From: Copromyces sp. CBS 386.78
Lineage: Eukaryota > Ascomycota > Sordariomycetes > Sordariales > Sordariaceae
Direction of reading: 5' to 3'
Length of the DNA stretch: 64,000 nt
Assembly (NCBI GenBank): GCA_030685235.1
Contig: MU839238.1
Coordinates: forward strand, 1 to 64,000
Shown here: piece after piece, positions 11,794 through 25,009 of the stretch
How positions within the stretch are numbered: the stretch's first letter is position 1
How the letters are laid out: each line of letters opens with the position of its first letter
Made by a program: the position numbers and the translations under genes
Notes under the pieces: generated by a model
What the model was told of the DNA's origin: nothing
What the model saw: the letters and a program-made list of their open reading frames with translations, nothing else
The model's database searches: none

Positions 11794-14700
11794 ACTGAGA
11801 CTAACTACCTGCATGGGACAATTCAGCCATTCGACATCCAAGTTCCGAAAAGCAACAACTCAACGTTCGAGCATTTACATCTATTACGCAATACCAATAG
11901 GAAAGTTGTAGGTGCAGTCATTTGCGAATATCTCAAAATATCGACTTACTAATCTTTTTTGCACCTACCATCTACGATTCATGACATTAATGATAGATAG
12001 AAATGATGGATAATGATGGGTCTACCGTTACTCAGCACCCTATATCTTCCCCGAAAGCAAAAGAGTGTAGAGCTGACGCGTTTTCTGATTCGACAATGGG
12101 CTTTGACCGCCTTTCCTAGCTTAATACTGCCATTAATACTATTTCCACCTAGATGCACTTAGTCGGCAGGAGCTCCTGTTAGGCTTTTAAAGTATAAAAG
12201 CTAAAGGGATTTCTATGTTTATAGAGCGAAAGGGAGGTTGTAGAAAATAATCTCACATATGATTTTATAATTATAAATATAAATACTGTAAAATGGTCTA
12301 AGAACTATATTAGATATGAAATATAATAAGTAGTCAATTGAATATACATACTATAAATGATCTCTATATCACTCTATCCTTAACTAACTAATATTTTCAT
12401 ATCAGATTAATTCAACTTAGTAATTATCATACAGCTACTTTCATCTTGAGCTAAGGAGATAACATCTCATCAACGTAGTACTGCATCCCAAATTCGTTTT
12501 GAAATATCAGTCGGTTTTTTATATACTAATTAAATTTGCCACTTAGGCTAACTTATTTAACTATTATTTTCCTACTACACTATCAATTTATTCTTAATGT
12601 CAACTGTAAAAAGAGTTGTTAATTCTGTCAGACAACCTATTATTGACTTAAGCTTCAACATCAATGCATCTGATAATTAAAAAATCATCTTTCAACGTAA
12701 CTGCAATTGTAAATTATAACTATCACTAATCTTCAATATTATTTTGGCTTTGGAAAACAGACCCTCCGTGGAAAAACAGTCCAGTCGCACGGAGACCATC
12801 ACAGAGATCATTTTTACAGATACCGTGTGCGCGCTATAGCTCCTATGACGCTTCATGTTTGCCCCTCCAAAGTTCAAGCTACGGTCAGGCGTCAGGAAGT
12901 CGACAAGGACAACTCGAAAGTAAGCGCGTGCGCGAAGTACTGATCACAGACAGCTTTGCCCTCGATACCACTTAAGCCCCATACAGAACATTCGTGTGAC
13001 TACGTTTGCTTGTTGGATGGCAACACCTCAGTTGCAACTCATCTTCTCCTTTCTCCCATACGAGCGAGCGCAGAAGTTACGTATACGGCTGTCCCAACTG
13101 GATGGCTTTGCGCTAGGGGACCAAAGACAAGGGAAGGCATCAAAGACTGGGACCATCGGGCCTTACCCGCATCTGCCTTGCTCTTCTGGCCTATCGAAAG
13201 CCCTAGAAGCTGACCGGGGCATATAGTGCATGCAGCAGCGGTCGATCATGTGTTCCTGTCTTAGGGCCCAAGGCCTGCGTCTAGCAACGACTGGAGTTTC
13301 AACTTGTATCAAATGCACGAGCGAAAAGAATCCCCTTGCTTTGATGCCTCTTACGTGCAGACAACAGGGCAGGCCTCGGAAATGCCTCCTTCCGCCTTCT
13401 AGGATCAAGAGTAATGGCTGGACGCCGAACTAACGCTTCAATGTAAGTCATTTACCATGAGCAGCTCAAAAGACGGTTTTCGTAACCTTGATTGTGCAGG
13501 GCGAGTCAATGTTCTCGTACTGATTCGAGTGTTTTGACCTAGACATTGCATTACGTACGGTAACATTCGTCATAAACTGACCGGTGTCCGTATTGGCTGT
13601 TACGCTGGACAGAAGGACCCCTGGACAGGCTAAAACGCTTTCCAATTCGGAGATAGTTGCAGCCAAAACATCAGTTGTCTCGAAACTCGGAGACCCGCGG
13701 GCGACGACCTCCTGCCCACAGAGTACTTAGCAACGTTACCTTAAGCTTGGTCGGCTTCCTCGATTTGGATGAGGCTTTCACGCCCTGGATGTCGGGGATT
13801 GGCAGTTGCAGTTGAGGCACCAGGGTCATTCACGATCATGATGTTTCATGGTCGACATCCGATTGCTCAACGGCCGCCCTGACATGGCTCTTTCGGGAAT
13901 CCTTAGAGGCATGGTTTTGGACTCGTCGTATCGCAAGCTTCAATAACTCCATATCACGGCCACTTGGTGAGCCATCTCTTTCCTTCCTTACTTCAAAGTC
14001 TCTTTACCGAAAACCGGTCTCCGAGGGTGGATTGATTGGATCGATGGGTTTCAAGCGCTGCAAGCGCTACACATCATATCTAAGCTGCCAGCAAACAAGT
14101 GGAAGGCGCGGTCTCTGGATGAAAGGGCATCTGAAGTGTTCTTTCCTCTACGGGTAGCTGCCGCACGCCAAGGCACCTCCTTTGCAAGTGGCAATGCTGG
14201 TGCCATCAAGGCACCTCACATTGGACCACTGCACTTGGCGTCGGACAAGTAAGCAAGGGTGCCGCACGGACTAGGCTACGGGTACCTTTCCACGACCAGC
14301 CGGCAGGACCAACCAGCGGCAATCTTCAACCTTTTCCACCCTCACATCGATCACGGTGCACTCCAGCCCGCACTCCAGCCAGCACTCCTTCACAGAGCAG
14401 TGTAACCCACGGCATCGTGACAGCCGATCCAACCGACGTGACAGCACAGGGCGCGCGTAGTTTCGTTACAACCTTCCTGCCTCTGGACCGAGAGACGCAT
14501 GCGGCCTCGACAGCCGCAACACACAATTTGGCGGCCGGCTCGCTCGCGTGTATACGGATGCCAGGCCCGATTTCCGGAAGCCGGGACTGCCTGATAAGGG
14601 ATCCGGTGCGGAGTGGCCCGTCGGATGGCAGTCTATGACACGGCCAGTGCTGCTCCGCACTGCGGCGACCCACTCGATGGACGCCGACAACGTCAACACT

Positions 14701-15421
14701 GTTGGCGACACCTTGGCCTCTGCTACTGTGTATAAAAGACAAGAGGATGGAGACTCCTCGATTCCAAGCTGGACCTGGATAGAGAAACCGTCGCCTCGCC
14801 TGCAAGCACGACGACGTGCATGAACAAGAGTTTGATCAGCCTGCATCCGCAGACTCTGTAACGCAAGTACGCATGTAGGTTGAGTTGTATTGTACAAAAC
14901 CCACACACACCGCTCCTTTGCGGCCGACGACCTCCATCGAGCCATGTTGGCCATTCTGACATGCTGACATGCTGAGCCATCGACACATCCCCGGCTCCCA
15001 ACAACCACCCGGCGATACTTCCGGTAGACAACGCGCGCTGACAAAGTGAGTGACAGACACCCAAGCCAACGCCCACTTAGTACGGTGTAGCTGCCGTGCC
15101 ATAGCCTCCGGCTGCAACTTGCTCGTGTCCGGCAACCAGTCATCGTCAACGCCAGTCACCTCGACAGCCCCAGCGAGCAGACTCTAGTCAAGCACTTGCT
15201 TCACTAGTCCCGCCTTCTTCGTCACCGCATCCGCTCAACTGGGTCTCAACTGGGTCTCAATACGGCACTTCCGCCTCTTCTGGACTTGCCTCTTCTGTCC
15301 ACCCAACAGGCATCTCTATCCTTTCCTAGGAGTTGCCTGCATCACCCACCGCACTACCGTCTCAGGTTCCCAACCACCGCCAAGACTTCTCTCGAGACTT
15401 AGCTAGTCAAACGACGAGACC
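11794..15421. other. Gene-free spacer
   Basis: About 12100-12730 is moderately AT-rich without the RIP pattern; the rest has ordinary composition. Several open frames of 60 to 227 codons exist, notably overlapping minus-strand frames at 14326-15159. They overlap one another on both strands, are biased to Arg, Ser and Cys, have no family resemblance that I can see, and lack a consistent intron or start context. The last 250 bp before the next gene are rich in C and T, which suits a fungal promoter and 5' leader. I see no supported gene. Confidence 0.6.
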
Positions 15422-16696
15422 ATGGCCGACCTGAACCAAGTGCAGCAATGGCACGTCACCGAGCCGTATCTGGATCTGCACTGCCAGCTCGGAGAGGGTC
15501 CCTACTTCGAAAAGGGCACTCAGACGCTGCGCTTTGTCGACATCAAGCAAAAGCGACTCCACACCGTCTCGGTCACGGAAGGGCCAGGTTCGCTCAAGAC
15601 CCTCCAGCTAGATTCCCCGATTGGTGTCACAGCCAACATCCAGGGTCAGGATCCGCAGGAAAAGATTCTAGTGGCGCTCAAGTATGGCATTGCCCTCCTC
15701 GACCGAAACACGGGTCAGTATGACTACTTGACCCGCATTGGCGGCGAGCCCGACAGAATGAGGTCCAACGACGGTGCCGTTGATCCGCACAGTCGTTTCT
15801 GGCTTGGTACCATGAATGACTTTCATGTTGGGGAGCCGCAAACCGAAGGTGAGTGAGAAGAAGAAGAAAAAGAAAGAAAAAAAGTTCAAAAGTCACTCTT
15901 CTGCTCGGTCAGCCAGTATCTCCTTCCCACGTGGCAGCCCGGAGGCCCAATTCGGCAATCGAACCTGTCTCTATCAGGGGGTGTTGTTATGTGGAACATT
16001 CCGGACGCTCGATGTGACGCGCTTGTGCTGTCAATGGAGCCCACTGTGGAGGGTGCGGGTCTCTTGGACGTCCTATGCACAACACAACAGCAAAGCAACG
16101 GCAACGGCAACAAGAATTGGGCCGTCATGACATGATTTTTATTTATTTTTTCGAATTTTTTTTCCCCGAAATGTGGATTCTGACATGGCATTTGTTTGTT
16201 TCCAGGATCCCTCTACCGATTTGACTTTGGAAAGTCCAAGGAAGAGATCGAGTCGGGTTTGATCATCCCAAACAGCTTTGGCTGGTCCCCGGATGGTAAG
16301 ACCATGTACTTCACCCATACGCCTGAGAACACCATCTTTGCGTGGGACTACAACCCCGAGGACGGCAGCCTCTCCAACAAGCGCGTCCATTACAAGCACG
16401 AGGAAAAGGGTCACCTGGACGGGTTCAGAGTCGATAAGGATGGCAACATTTGGCACGCCCTGTATGACGGCGGCTCCGTCATCAAGATCTCCCCGGCCGG
16501 GAAGATCGTGGGCCGAGTCATCCTGCCGACCAACAACATCACTTGCGTTGAGTTTGTGGGTACCGAGCTGTTCATCACCAGCGCCGCGGACGAGGACAGC
16601 GAGGAAGGGACCCCAAGCAGGAAGTTCGGCGGTGGCCTGTTTAGGGTCGATGTCGGCACTACCGGATTGGCCCACACCGAGTTCAAACTGGAGTAA
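15422..16696 (+). CDS. SMP-30/gluconolactonase/LRE-like protein
   Basis: Two exons, 15422-15848 and 16206-16696, give a 305-residue protein, close to the roughly 300 residues usual for SMP-30 (regucalcin) proteins. The 357-bp intron has a GTGAGT donor and a TTTCCAG acceptor, and the join reads ..TEG-SLYRFDF in frame. The family is a six-bladed beta-propeller, a metal-dependent lactone hydrolase acting on sugar acid lactones. The metal ligands known for the family can be placed: Glu25 in LGEGPY, Asn165 in PNSFGWSPDGK and Asp214 in LDGFRVDKDG. The SNDGAVDPHSRFWLGTM stretch is also typical. No signal peptide is visible, so a cytoplasmic enzyme is likely. The exact substrate cannot be read from the sequence. 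The start follows a C/T-rich leader and has a good context (GAGACCATGG). Confidence 0.9.
15849..16205 (+). other. Long intron of the SMP-30 gene
   Basis: At 357 bp this intron is two to six times longer than any other intron in the window. It opens with a GA-rich purine tract and ends in a T-rich tract before TTTCCAG. The protein is continuous across it when compared with the family pattern, so no missing exon is needed. I see no gene inside it. Confidence 0.75.
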
Positions 16697-19600
16697 AGTT
16701 GTTGTTCCTAGGCAAATGGTTTCTGCATGATTTGCATACACAGTGTGTCTGGCTCTATCCGTCTGCGTGTCTCAGTCAAAGGCTCAGGAGAGGACCAACC
16801 GAGGACAGTATGTGTACAGATTTCCAGTGGTTCAAGTATGTACCTGCCTTGTCCTAGGTAGTCAGACTAAATTAGTGAAAGCCGATGGACGGCGATATTC
16901 AAAGCTTGCATACTGCGTAGATCTCTCAGATCTGTCTCTCTCGGATGTTTCAGTTGTCTCACTTTTTGTTCGTTGCTTCGGTTCGTTAGCACCTAAACCA
17001 AAAAGACCCAAGCATCAGAAACAAAAAGGGTCCTGCGTAGCAGCTACTGTAGCTAAACTACCACACCAGCCTCCCCCTATCCTGAAACACAACTGACGGA
17101 GGACAAGTGGGAGAAGCGCAGTAGGCGCAGTAGATAAAGTCGGCAGCCACTAGGAGTTTATCTCCCGTCTACCTAGTCGTGCTAGTCTCTAGTGGGACAC
17201 TTGTTTCCAATGGGCAATGGGGACCCAGACGACTATCCGAGCATTAACTGACAAGCGTCCAACGCCGAACCTCCGCTGTGCGGTACGGCTCGTTCGAGCT
17301 GCACGTACGGTGTCGGAGACCCGGTGGGTGACAATATGTGCTGGGTCAGGTGTCCTTCGCGAGGACGAGAACAGGGAGAGGGCCTTGTGGGAGAACCCTG
17401 ATGGACACAGAAATATGCTCACCTATGGTACAGTACGTACGATTTTTCTTCAAAGGGATATCATCAGCTGATACCTCCCTATAATGGCCAAGAGAAAGAG
17501 ACCCAAAGAAGTGAGTTGGTGGGTCGTTCGGTAGGGACTGCTCGTTCACTCGCCGGGAAGTCTACCCAGGCTGTTGTGAGCCGGGTAACAACGGGTTCCG
17601 AGTGAGCCTGATCATCGTCACTCTTGCAGACTCAGCGTGCCCATCAGCCAACAATGGCTCAGAATCAGAAGAGATCTGCTAGGTTAGGCATCATCGAATG
17701 GTCGATGGATTGCGCTGGCAGATACGAATACGTTAGGGCTATGGGTTATGGTCTCATGCCCACCTACAGTAACTGCTGCCGAGAACGGCCCAACCAGCCA
17801 ACCGGGATGGTGGTGCCGTCTCCCATAACGCACCGCTTCCGCCTCCGTTCCCCGTCTGTTCATCCGTCTGCCCGCTTGCTGGGCGCCCGCTGGCAGCCGC
17901 CGGGCATTTTTACGTTGTATGCCTATCATGCTGTGTTTCGTTTCGTTTCGTTTTGTAATAAAGTCTATTTTATCATTCCCTACCGATATTTCAGGGTGTT
18001 GAGAGTGAATGAGTGAGGGGTCAGGGGTTCTCGTTGTCTTCACCGATTTGGTGTTCGATTCTGGCTGGCTGACTGTGGATGGGTCTTCGAAGGGATGAAG
18101 GGACGAAGGACCTGGATGCGGGATAGATGGATATGTAAGCGGTGAAGATACCCAGTCTCGCCTCTGCCTGTCTCTTCTTGCCCAGAAGTGAGTTTGTCGT
18201 TACCGTTCTCGCTTTCGGCGAGTGTCCTCTGTACGTAAGGATTGGTTGCAAAGGTAGGTGATTGATGTTGGATGGATGGTGGTAAAGAGGTGAGGTTCAT
18301 GTCGGGGATACGTGCTTTCGTCACAGTATAGTAGGTAGATAGAGACCATGGATGTGGTACATACCCTACCAAGAAAAAAAGTAATACGGAAGGAATGCAT
18401 AATTGGATGACGTACAACCAGAGGGTTGGGTACCCGGAGGAGTTCCAACGGGGCGTTGGAAGTTGGTAACAGTGCCGATGACTAGGGGTGTTGACTGTTG
18501 TTGGAAGATGCCAAAAGAAAAAGAAGAAAAAAAGAGGAAAAAAAAAGAAAAGCATTGTAACCGAGAAAAAGTGTACAAACGACAGGACTCTGAAAGCACC
18601 AAAAATAACAAGCCGTCGGCCCGATGGGGTAGGCCCGAACAGCCTTAGTACCCATCTGCTATTGATGTTGTTATCGTCTTGATGTTAGATACCTTTTCAT
18701 AATCATGTGACATTTTAGGTTTCGGAATGGTGTACGGCTAACCGCTGCGCCATGTTGCCATTGCACTTTCCAAGCTGGCTGCTTGTTGGAGGAGCGTTGA
18801 AGGAAGTGGTACGTTAGATGTACCGTGGTGGTTTAACGGTCGGGAAGGAGCGATATAGATGGCAGACAGATGTGGTGAAGCAGCTGGTGGATCTAGACGA
18901 GATGGGATGGAACGTAGTACCTATGGAGTGTGTTAGGATGGAAAGAGGAATGTGTTGGAAAGTCCTTACTCGGTGTGCTTTTTGGGGTTTGGAACGTGTG
19001 TTCAAGCCCTTGAAGATGATCAAAGTTCGTCGTTGTATCTCAGTGGATCGTTGTAGTTCGTCACCGGTCATCTAAGCACTTGCGCCATGAACCAATGCTT
19101 CTTTGTAAGTGGTCGTCAAGTAGTTGCCAAGTGACCGATATTCGATTCCTAAGATGGGGTTCACGGAGTCAAGTACTCACTGGCTGACATGAAGCAACTC
19201 GCTGACTGAGACCTCAAGAGAAGCGAGGGAAAACTCGAAGTTATTCATAGTATGCTTACTCTTGTACAGCGTCAGCGTTTCAAAACATTGCACAACATTC
19301 AAGCCATGGCTATATGCTGCTGTGTTATCCCTATAGAATGTCACTTTAAGGTTCAGCGGCCGCAAGCGAAGTAGTTGAGTGTATGACACGACGACGCCAC
19401 GACGCCACTGGCAATAGCTGACAGTATGGGTCATATTCAACTTCCGTAGAACGGAATCAGCCACCTACGGGAAGCCATTTTTTGCAAGTAATCCTTCTTG
19501 TTGATTAGAAGCTCTTGGAAACTCATAGAACAGATGAAACGAAGGTGTGTCGGAGGCACTAGAAGGTTTCTATGCTGTCCACTCTGAGCAGTCTTCGTAC

Positions 19601-20258
19601 AATGACTTGGTCGAGACAAACAGAACTGCCACCCGGACGCCTCTTTCTTCGCCAAACTTGTGTAGCAGATGTGAGCGATACTTCTGGGAAGGTTTACTTC
19701 GTACCAAATTTGTTTTTGCACATTCCGCTCCAAGGTGTGGATGAAAGCCAGAAATGCAATAGTCTGTTTGTGATCAGATGGTGCTTCTTCTGTCAAACTT
19801 CTAACCTCGGTCCAGCTTCACTACATACGTCTCAAGTGGAGGGAGACAGAAACTAGCCAGCACACGGCCTCTGCGGATACCCCAAATTATTTCGCATAAG
19901 CTCATGGCTAGGTTATGCAGATAACATGTCCAGTTCTTGCGAGACGTGACATTGCAACCTCAAAGACACTGGTCTGTATCATAACGGCACCGACGCCTGG
20001 GTCCATCGTGACTTGTTAATGTGTGCTCGTTTCTCTCGAATATCGGGCGCCCCTAAAACTCGAACTGGGGGCGAGTGTTGTCGTAGGAAGACGACTTGTC
20101 CTTTTATGGCAGTTCAAACGCGACAATGGGCACCGAGGTAGGGTCATAAAACTAGGCCTTGCCATTTCGCTGGGTATCAATCTGTTGACCCTTTTCATGA
20201 TGTTAATAACCAAAACAACAACCCGGGAAACATCATAATCAAACACACAACGCCCGCC
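16697..20258. other. Gene-free spacer
   Basis: There are no long or family-like open frames. An A-rich purine tract lies at 18509-18553, with a T-rich mirror frame on the other strand that makes spurious Phe-rich open frames. The 119-codon minus-strand frame at 19437-19796 has no recognisable feature. The 3' ends of the SMP-30 transcript (plus) and the PRCC-like transcript (minus) must both lie here. Confidence 0.6.
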
Positions 20259-21542
20259 TCACTTCCACCCATACTTCCCGGCAGCGTCCTTCCGATTGTT
20301 CCTTGCCTGAGCCCAACTATCCTCCAACGCAGACACATTGCTCTGTGCCATGTTGACCATCTGTCTGAGGCTGTGCTTGCCTGGCGCAATCGCCCGCACT
20401 GGGTTGTACACCTGCTCGCCCGAGGCCCTCAGCGCGTTGTTGTTCTCGTACTCCTGCTCCATATTGAAGTTGACAATCTTGGCGCCTTCCGGGATCTCAA
20501 AGGCATCCTTATTCTTGCCTCCCCGTTGCCGCCCGAAGAGCTCTCTTCGTGCTGTCTTGTTCAGAGAAAGATCGTCAGCTATGGAGCTGAGTGACTGCTG
20601 GTGGGAAGCATTGCTGGGTGCCGAGTTATAGGTAGGGGCCGTGTAGGCGTCGTAGTCGCCTGTCACGTCGTTCTCATGGTGTTCGTAGTTGGCCGAGGGA
20701 TCTGGGGCGGTAAACAGGGGCTCGTAGGCGCCAGTGGCTGATGTTGCTGCTGCTGTTGGGGTCACTTCCTCTTCCTCCATGGAAAAGAGCGAGACTTGTT
20801 TTCTTTTCGGAGCTACTTGTTGGCCTGCTGTTGTAGGGTCTTGTGCCGATGAGCTTGGTGCCGTTGTTGTCGGCCCCTTGTCCCCGACACTCTGCGCAGC
20901 TGGTGCTTTGGGTGTCACAGCTTTCTTTTTCTGGGGCTTCCTTGCCACAGAAAGCGGCTTAAACATGAGCGGCTTTCCAACCAGCTTGACATCCTCCTCT
21001 GCCTTCTGTCCTTCCGGTATCGATGGCCCTGCCGGTGTCTTCTTTGGTGCAGGAAGGCTGAGTGCAGAGGAAAACCCGGACCCTGACGTCGATTCTGATC
21101 CTCCAAAGCCATCGTCGCCATTGTCATTGCCAGTCCGGGAAAAAGCAGGTTCTGCGCCAGTCTTGAGATTTACAAGCGCCTTGGGCCTGTTGCTGTTGTT
21201 GTCCGCCGACACTGATGTAGAGGCAGTGCTTGCTGCGGGTGCCGTCTTCTTGGGTGCTGGTAGAAAAGAACCGAAACCGCTAAACCGACTGGCTCCTACC
21301 CCAGTTGTTTTGGCCCGCTTCGCTGGTGGTTCATCTTCGGCCGGTTTTGACTCGGGGCCTGTGCCTGCGCTGCCTAGGTTGACAATGATTTTGCCAGAAC
21401 CAGAGCCGGAGCGGTCGATGAGCTTTTGGAACGGTTTCTTGGTGGTCGAGAGAGCCGCGGCGGGTGCAGGTGTGGGCGCTGCGGGCTGCTGAACGGGTTC
21501 AGAGTCCGAGTCCGAGTCGGAACCATAGTCTACCAAGCCCAT
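20259..21542 (-). CDS. PRCC-type protein (mitotic checkpoint regulator, MAD2B-interacting family)
   Basis: A single exon encodes 427 residues. The N-terminus MGLVDYGSDSDSDSE is a short acidic Ser/Asp start common in PRCC and other splicing-linked proteins. The middle is long, disordered and rich in Ala, Pro, Ser and Thr. The C-terminal part (about residues 300-427) carries the conserved region, ending in LEDSWAQARNNRKDAAGKYGWK-like sequence; in human PRCC the end is likewise a helix followed by an AKYGF-type tail. Human PRCC binds MAD2B and associates with splicing factors in the nucleus; fungal members are little studied, so the role is inferred. The gene diverges from sin1, with 778 bp between the two start codons. 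Confidence 0.8.
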   Translation of the reverse strand: MGLVDYGSDSDSDSEPVQQPAAPTPAPAAALSTTKKPFQKLIDRSGSGSGKIIVNLGSAGTGPESKPAEDEPPAKRAKTTGVGASRFSGFGSFLPAPKKTAPAASTASTSVSADNNSNRPKALVNLKTGAEPAFSRTGNDNGDDGFGGSESTSGSGFSSALSLPAPKKTPAGPSIPEGQKAEEDVKLVGKPLMFKPLSVARKPQKKKAVTPKAPAAQSVGDKGPTTTAPSSSAQDPTTAGQQVAPKRKQVSLFSMEEEEVTPTAAATSATGAYEPLFTAPDPSANYEHHENDVTGDYDAYTAPTYNSAPSNASHQQSLSSIADDLSLNKTARRELFGRQRGGKNKDAFEIPEGAKIVNFNMEQEYENNNALRASGEQVYNPVRAIAPGKHSLRQMVNMAQSNVSALEDSWAQARNNRKDAAGKYGWK

Positions 21543-22320
21543 ATTGATCGATTAGGGTGTGTTTTTTGTTGTTGGTTATCTGATGGTTGATGGTGTAAAG
21601 AGACAGAAATGCGACGCGACGTCAACTTTCACGGCGTTCAGACATTCACAGGGCGGTCTTGGCAGCAACGTCCAGGGGTCGTCATTGATGCAGTGCAATT
21701 GGAGAAAGTCTGGGCCTGGCCCGTTTCCCCAGCATTTGGTACCCCACCAACAATGTGCCCGACAGCTGATAAGATAAGGGAGCTTGTGCCCGCGTGTGAA
21801 ACGGCCGGCGGGTGCTGATCCCCCCCGAATGCAGTGGCCCCAGGGACTCCCTAGAACATCATCAACCTCGCTAGAACGAACACCTTGCGACACATCACCA
21901 TTCGACAACCGAACACCGCATCGATACAACTTTGTCACACGACACAAGGCTAGACAGACGGCAAGCAACCAGGACGGCAGTCGCACGAATCCCTTACCTC
22001 GAAACAATCGTAGCGATAACGAACCCGTCCCCTGTGTTATCCCTTACACAATACAACAACCTCCTACGAGCTGGACTCGCCCGTCGCTATCGCGAAGCCG
22101 AACCTCGTCGCCAGTCCCTTTCCACATCCACGTCTTCTATAACAACTGAACCTCAAGAGCTCGAAGGACACTATCCTGCCATTGCAATCACGGTTGGACG
22201 GTGGCTGGATCCCGGTTGCGACCCCATTCTGGCGCCTCTTGATATAGCCTGCTTGCCGGTGACTGCGATTGGACCTTGGACTACTCCCCTCTCTTCTTAT
22301 TATATGTCCCGACATCAGCC
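21543..22320. promoter_or_regulatory. Divergent promoter region between the PRCC-like gene and sin1
   Basis: These 778 bp separate two start codons that face away from each other, so both promoters and both 5' leaders must fit here. The part next to sin1 is rich in CA and CG words such as CGAACACC and CACACGAC. No clear TATA box or upstream motif can be assigned to either gene by eye. Confidence 0.5.
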
Positions 22321-25009
22321 ATGTCCGTGATTCAGGTGGAAGAGTATGTGTGCTGGGTTCTCCCATGACCGGTGTGGAAAGGCTTCGCCATGTTGGTCCA
22401 ATCGTGCTGATCCGCTTTCTGCAGTCTGGTTTCCTACCAGCTCCGTACCGGCTATCTGAATGAGGTTGCCGACGGCGTAGGAGAACGGCTATTCACACTG
22501 AACGAAGGCTTCCTCAACTCTGCGCCCTTCAAGTCCACCGGTTGGCGCCCGAATCCCGCCCTCATCAAGCGAACCCACTCTCCTCCTATACCCACCGCGA
22601 TCGCTTCCGAATACTTCCAGGCACCACGAGTAGCTGCGCTGCCGCTTGAAGATGAAGGGGAAGAAGAGAACTTGTTTCCGGGCGGGGGCGTTCCGCTGGG
22701 CCCTAGCGTTGCCGCGAAGCGCCGTAGGAGGAGGGAACAAATGGAAGAGGAAGACGACAGCAGTGACCTCAGCGACGAGAGCGACGATGAACCCGACCAC
22801 CGAGCTGCTCAGCAGATCAAGTTTGCAAAGATGCCCTTGCGCACTCGATCTGGCTCTTCACCTATTCAGTCGTCCAACCTGCGCCAGACCATAACCATGT
22901 CACCACCAAAACCGGCAGTTAGACGAGGCTCCCAGTCCGCCTTGGAGACGGTGAAGGAGAGAGCAAGGAGCGATACTGTGACAAGTAGTGAGGTCTCATC
23001 AGACCACGAGTTTGATGCCTCTGGGTTCCACCGGGCGAGAGAAGCTGCCCAGGCTGCGGCAGCCCGCGCAGCTAAGCTATCGGCCAAGCTGAACACAGAT
23101 CCTTCCATGGGCATCAAGCGGGAAGCAAGCGATCTACTCGAGGACGAAGAAGACGACGATGACTCGGACGCCTCGGACATATCTGAAGCCTTCATCGAAA
23201 GTATTGACTCAGCATCCATCCTGGATGCCATCAAGAACCCCATGAACGCATCGCCTCAGCATCAAGTGGTCGGTACACCTCCACGAGAGTACACGAGGAG
23301 GTCAACGATGATACGCAAATCGGTTATGCCACCTCCATCATCACTGCTTGTGGGGAAGCTTCCACCTCCACGGCCCTTGAGCACGATCCGACCGATCAGC
23401 GTGGTTCAACCCAAGAGTTTGCTCTCCGCCGCGCTAAAGGCCAAGAAGACAAAACCGGCACTTCCGTTCGATCGCTTCGCCTCTCTGTCAGGACAGGGTG
23501 ACCCGAACCCGATCATGCTTAGGATCTACGCCCCCTTCTCTAAGAGTCCCTCCAAACCTTTCGAGGTGCTTATTCGCCGGACCGTCCACGAGGGTGAAGG
23601 CATGGCGGACAGACCCGTAACTGTTGCCGATCTCATCGGCCTGAGTTTATGGCGCTACAATGAAGAGAAGCTTGAACCATCACTCCCAACCGACAGGCTC
23701 AACGTCAACTGGTGGACGCTCCGCATGGTGGAAGAAGACGGTGAAGTGGACGACGACTTCCCGCCCCTAGAGCGGAAGAAGCAGCTCACCTCCTTTACTA
23801 CAGCTAACAACAAAGCCGGACGGTCACGCTCCAACTCCAAAGTCTACGACATCTTCGCCCTCTCCAAAGCATCCGAAGATGAATTCGAGGAAAACCAAAG
23901 ACTCACCCCACAATTCGAGCAAGAACAAGCAGGCGCCACTATAGAGGAGGAAGAAGACAAGGACCTAACACCGCGCGGCACTCCCCGACCAGACAACTCC
24001 CACCTCCTGCCCGCCGCCGAACCCCGAGGCAACCCGCTGCTCAACACCACCTACCGGCCCGGCGTGACCATGTACGCGGACATGCCGCAACCGGCCCAGC
24101 CGACGCAGAGCACGTCGCGGGGCGAGAAACGTCTCCTGCGCATCCATATCCACTCCTCGGATGTGCCAGCGGGACAAATGATCACTCTCGACGTGACCAC
24201 GGAGACCTGGCTGGCCGACGTGCTCGACACGGCCTGCCGCAAGCGCCAACTAGACAAGGCCAACCACGTGCTCAAGCTGCCACAATCGGGAACCGTCGTC
24301 CCCCTCGACCGCACCGTCGGCTCGCTAAACAACGTAACGGAGTTAGACTTGCACAGGCGCCGCTTCGCCACCGACGGTCCCCTAACCATGACCGGCTCCC
24401 CCAGCTCTTCTTCCCCCCGCCCCCCGCTATTCGCAGATAACTCATCCACTTGGACGACCAAATCCAAAAAGGGCCGCGGAATCATGGGTGTGCACCCGTT
24501 GGCCAAGGAGATCCTTAAGCAGGATGAGCTGGGCATTGGTGCAACGGCCGTCAAGAAGTACACGGTCTGGAGAAAACAGCCGATGCGGCTGCTTTCGGAA
24601 AAGATTTTTGTCATTGACGGTGAGTACATCCACATCATGCCTTCGGCGGGCGGGAAGAACCCCGGGGAGATCGTAGATGGGAAGGCGACGACGGTACATT
24701 TCAGCAATGTGGTGGGGTGTAAGGTTTCGAGGAAGCATCCTAATAACTTTAAGGTATGTTTGTTTCTACGTTTGCCAGGTTTGTCGGCCTAGGCCTGCTT
24801 GCTTATGTCCAGTTGATGAAATCAAGGTTTCATTGGAGCGGGAGGTTGTTGTTCTTCTTGTATATCGCTAACGTTTATTGTGTTAACAGCTTGTGGTGTA
24901 TAAAGCTACGGAAAGCAAGCGGTATGACTTCCAGACTAGCAGTGCGGAGTATGCGGCGGAGATCGTCAACGAGCTCAAGAAGGGTATCTCGCCTTACCGG
25001 GAGGTGTAA
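22321..25009 (+). CDS. sin1: Sin1/Avo1, TORC2 subunit
   Basis: Three exons, 22321-22343, 22425-24753 and 24890-25009, encode 823 residues. The introns are 81 bp (GTATGT..CTGCAG) and 136 bp (GTATGT..CTAACG..ACAG). The first exon is only 23 nt; the join gives MSVIQVEDLVSYQLRTGYL, matching the typical fungal Sin1 start. Order of domains: conserved N-terminal segment (about 1-60), acidic disordered region, CRIM domain (about 357-490, with PFEVLIRRTV and LSLWRYNEE), Ras-binding-like domain (about 576-655), and a PH domain (about 714-820) whose last strand and helix come from exon 3. Sin1 is a core subunit of TOR complex 2. It recruits AGC-kinase substrates through the CRIM domain and contacts membrane lipid through the PH domain. 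The gene has an ordinary layout and no visible defect. Confidence 0.92.

Noticed and set aside
14326..15159. Several overlapping open frames of 90-227 codons on both strands
   Set aside because: They overlap each other in different frames, have Arg/Ser/Cys-biased composition and no recognisable motif; none has splice sites that join into a coherent protein.
20734..21492. 252-codon plus-strand open frame
   Set aside because: It lies entirely antisense to the PRCC-like gene; its Ala/Val/Gly/Leu bias is what the complement of a Pro/Ser/Ala-rich frame produces.
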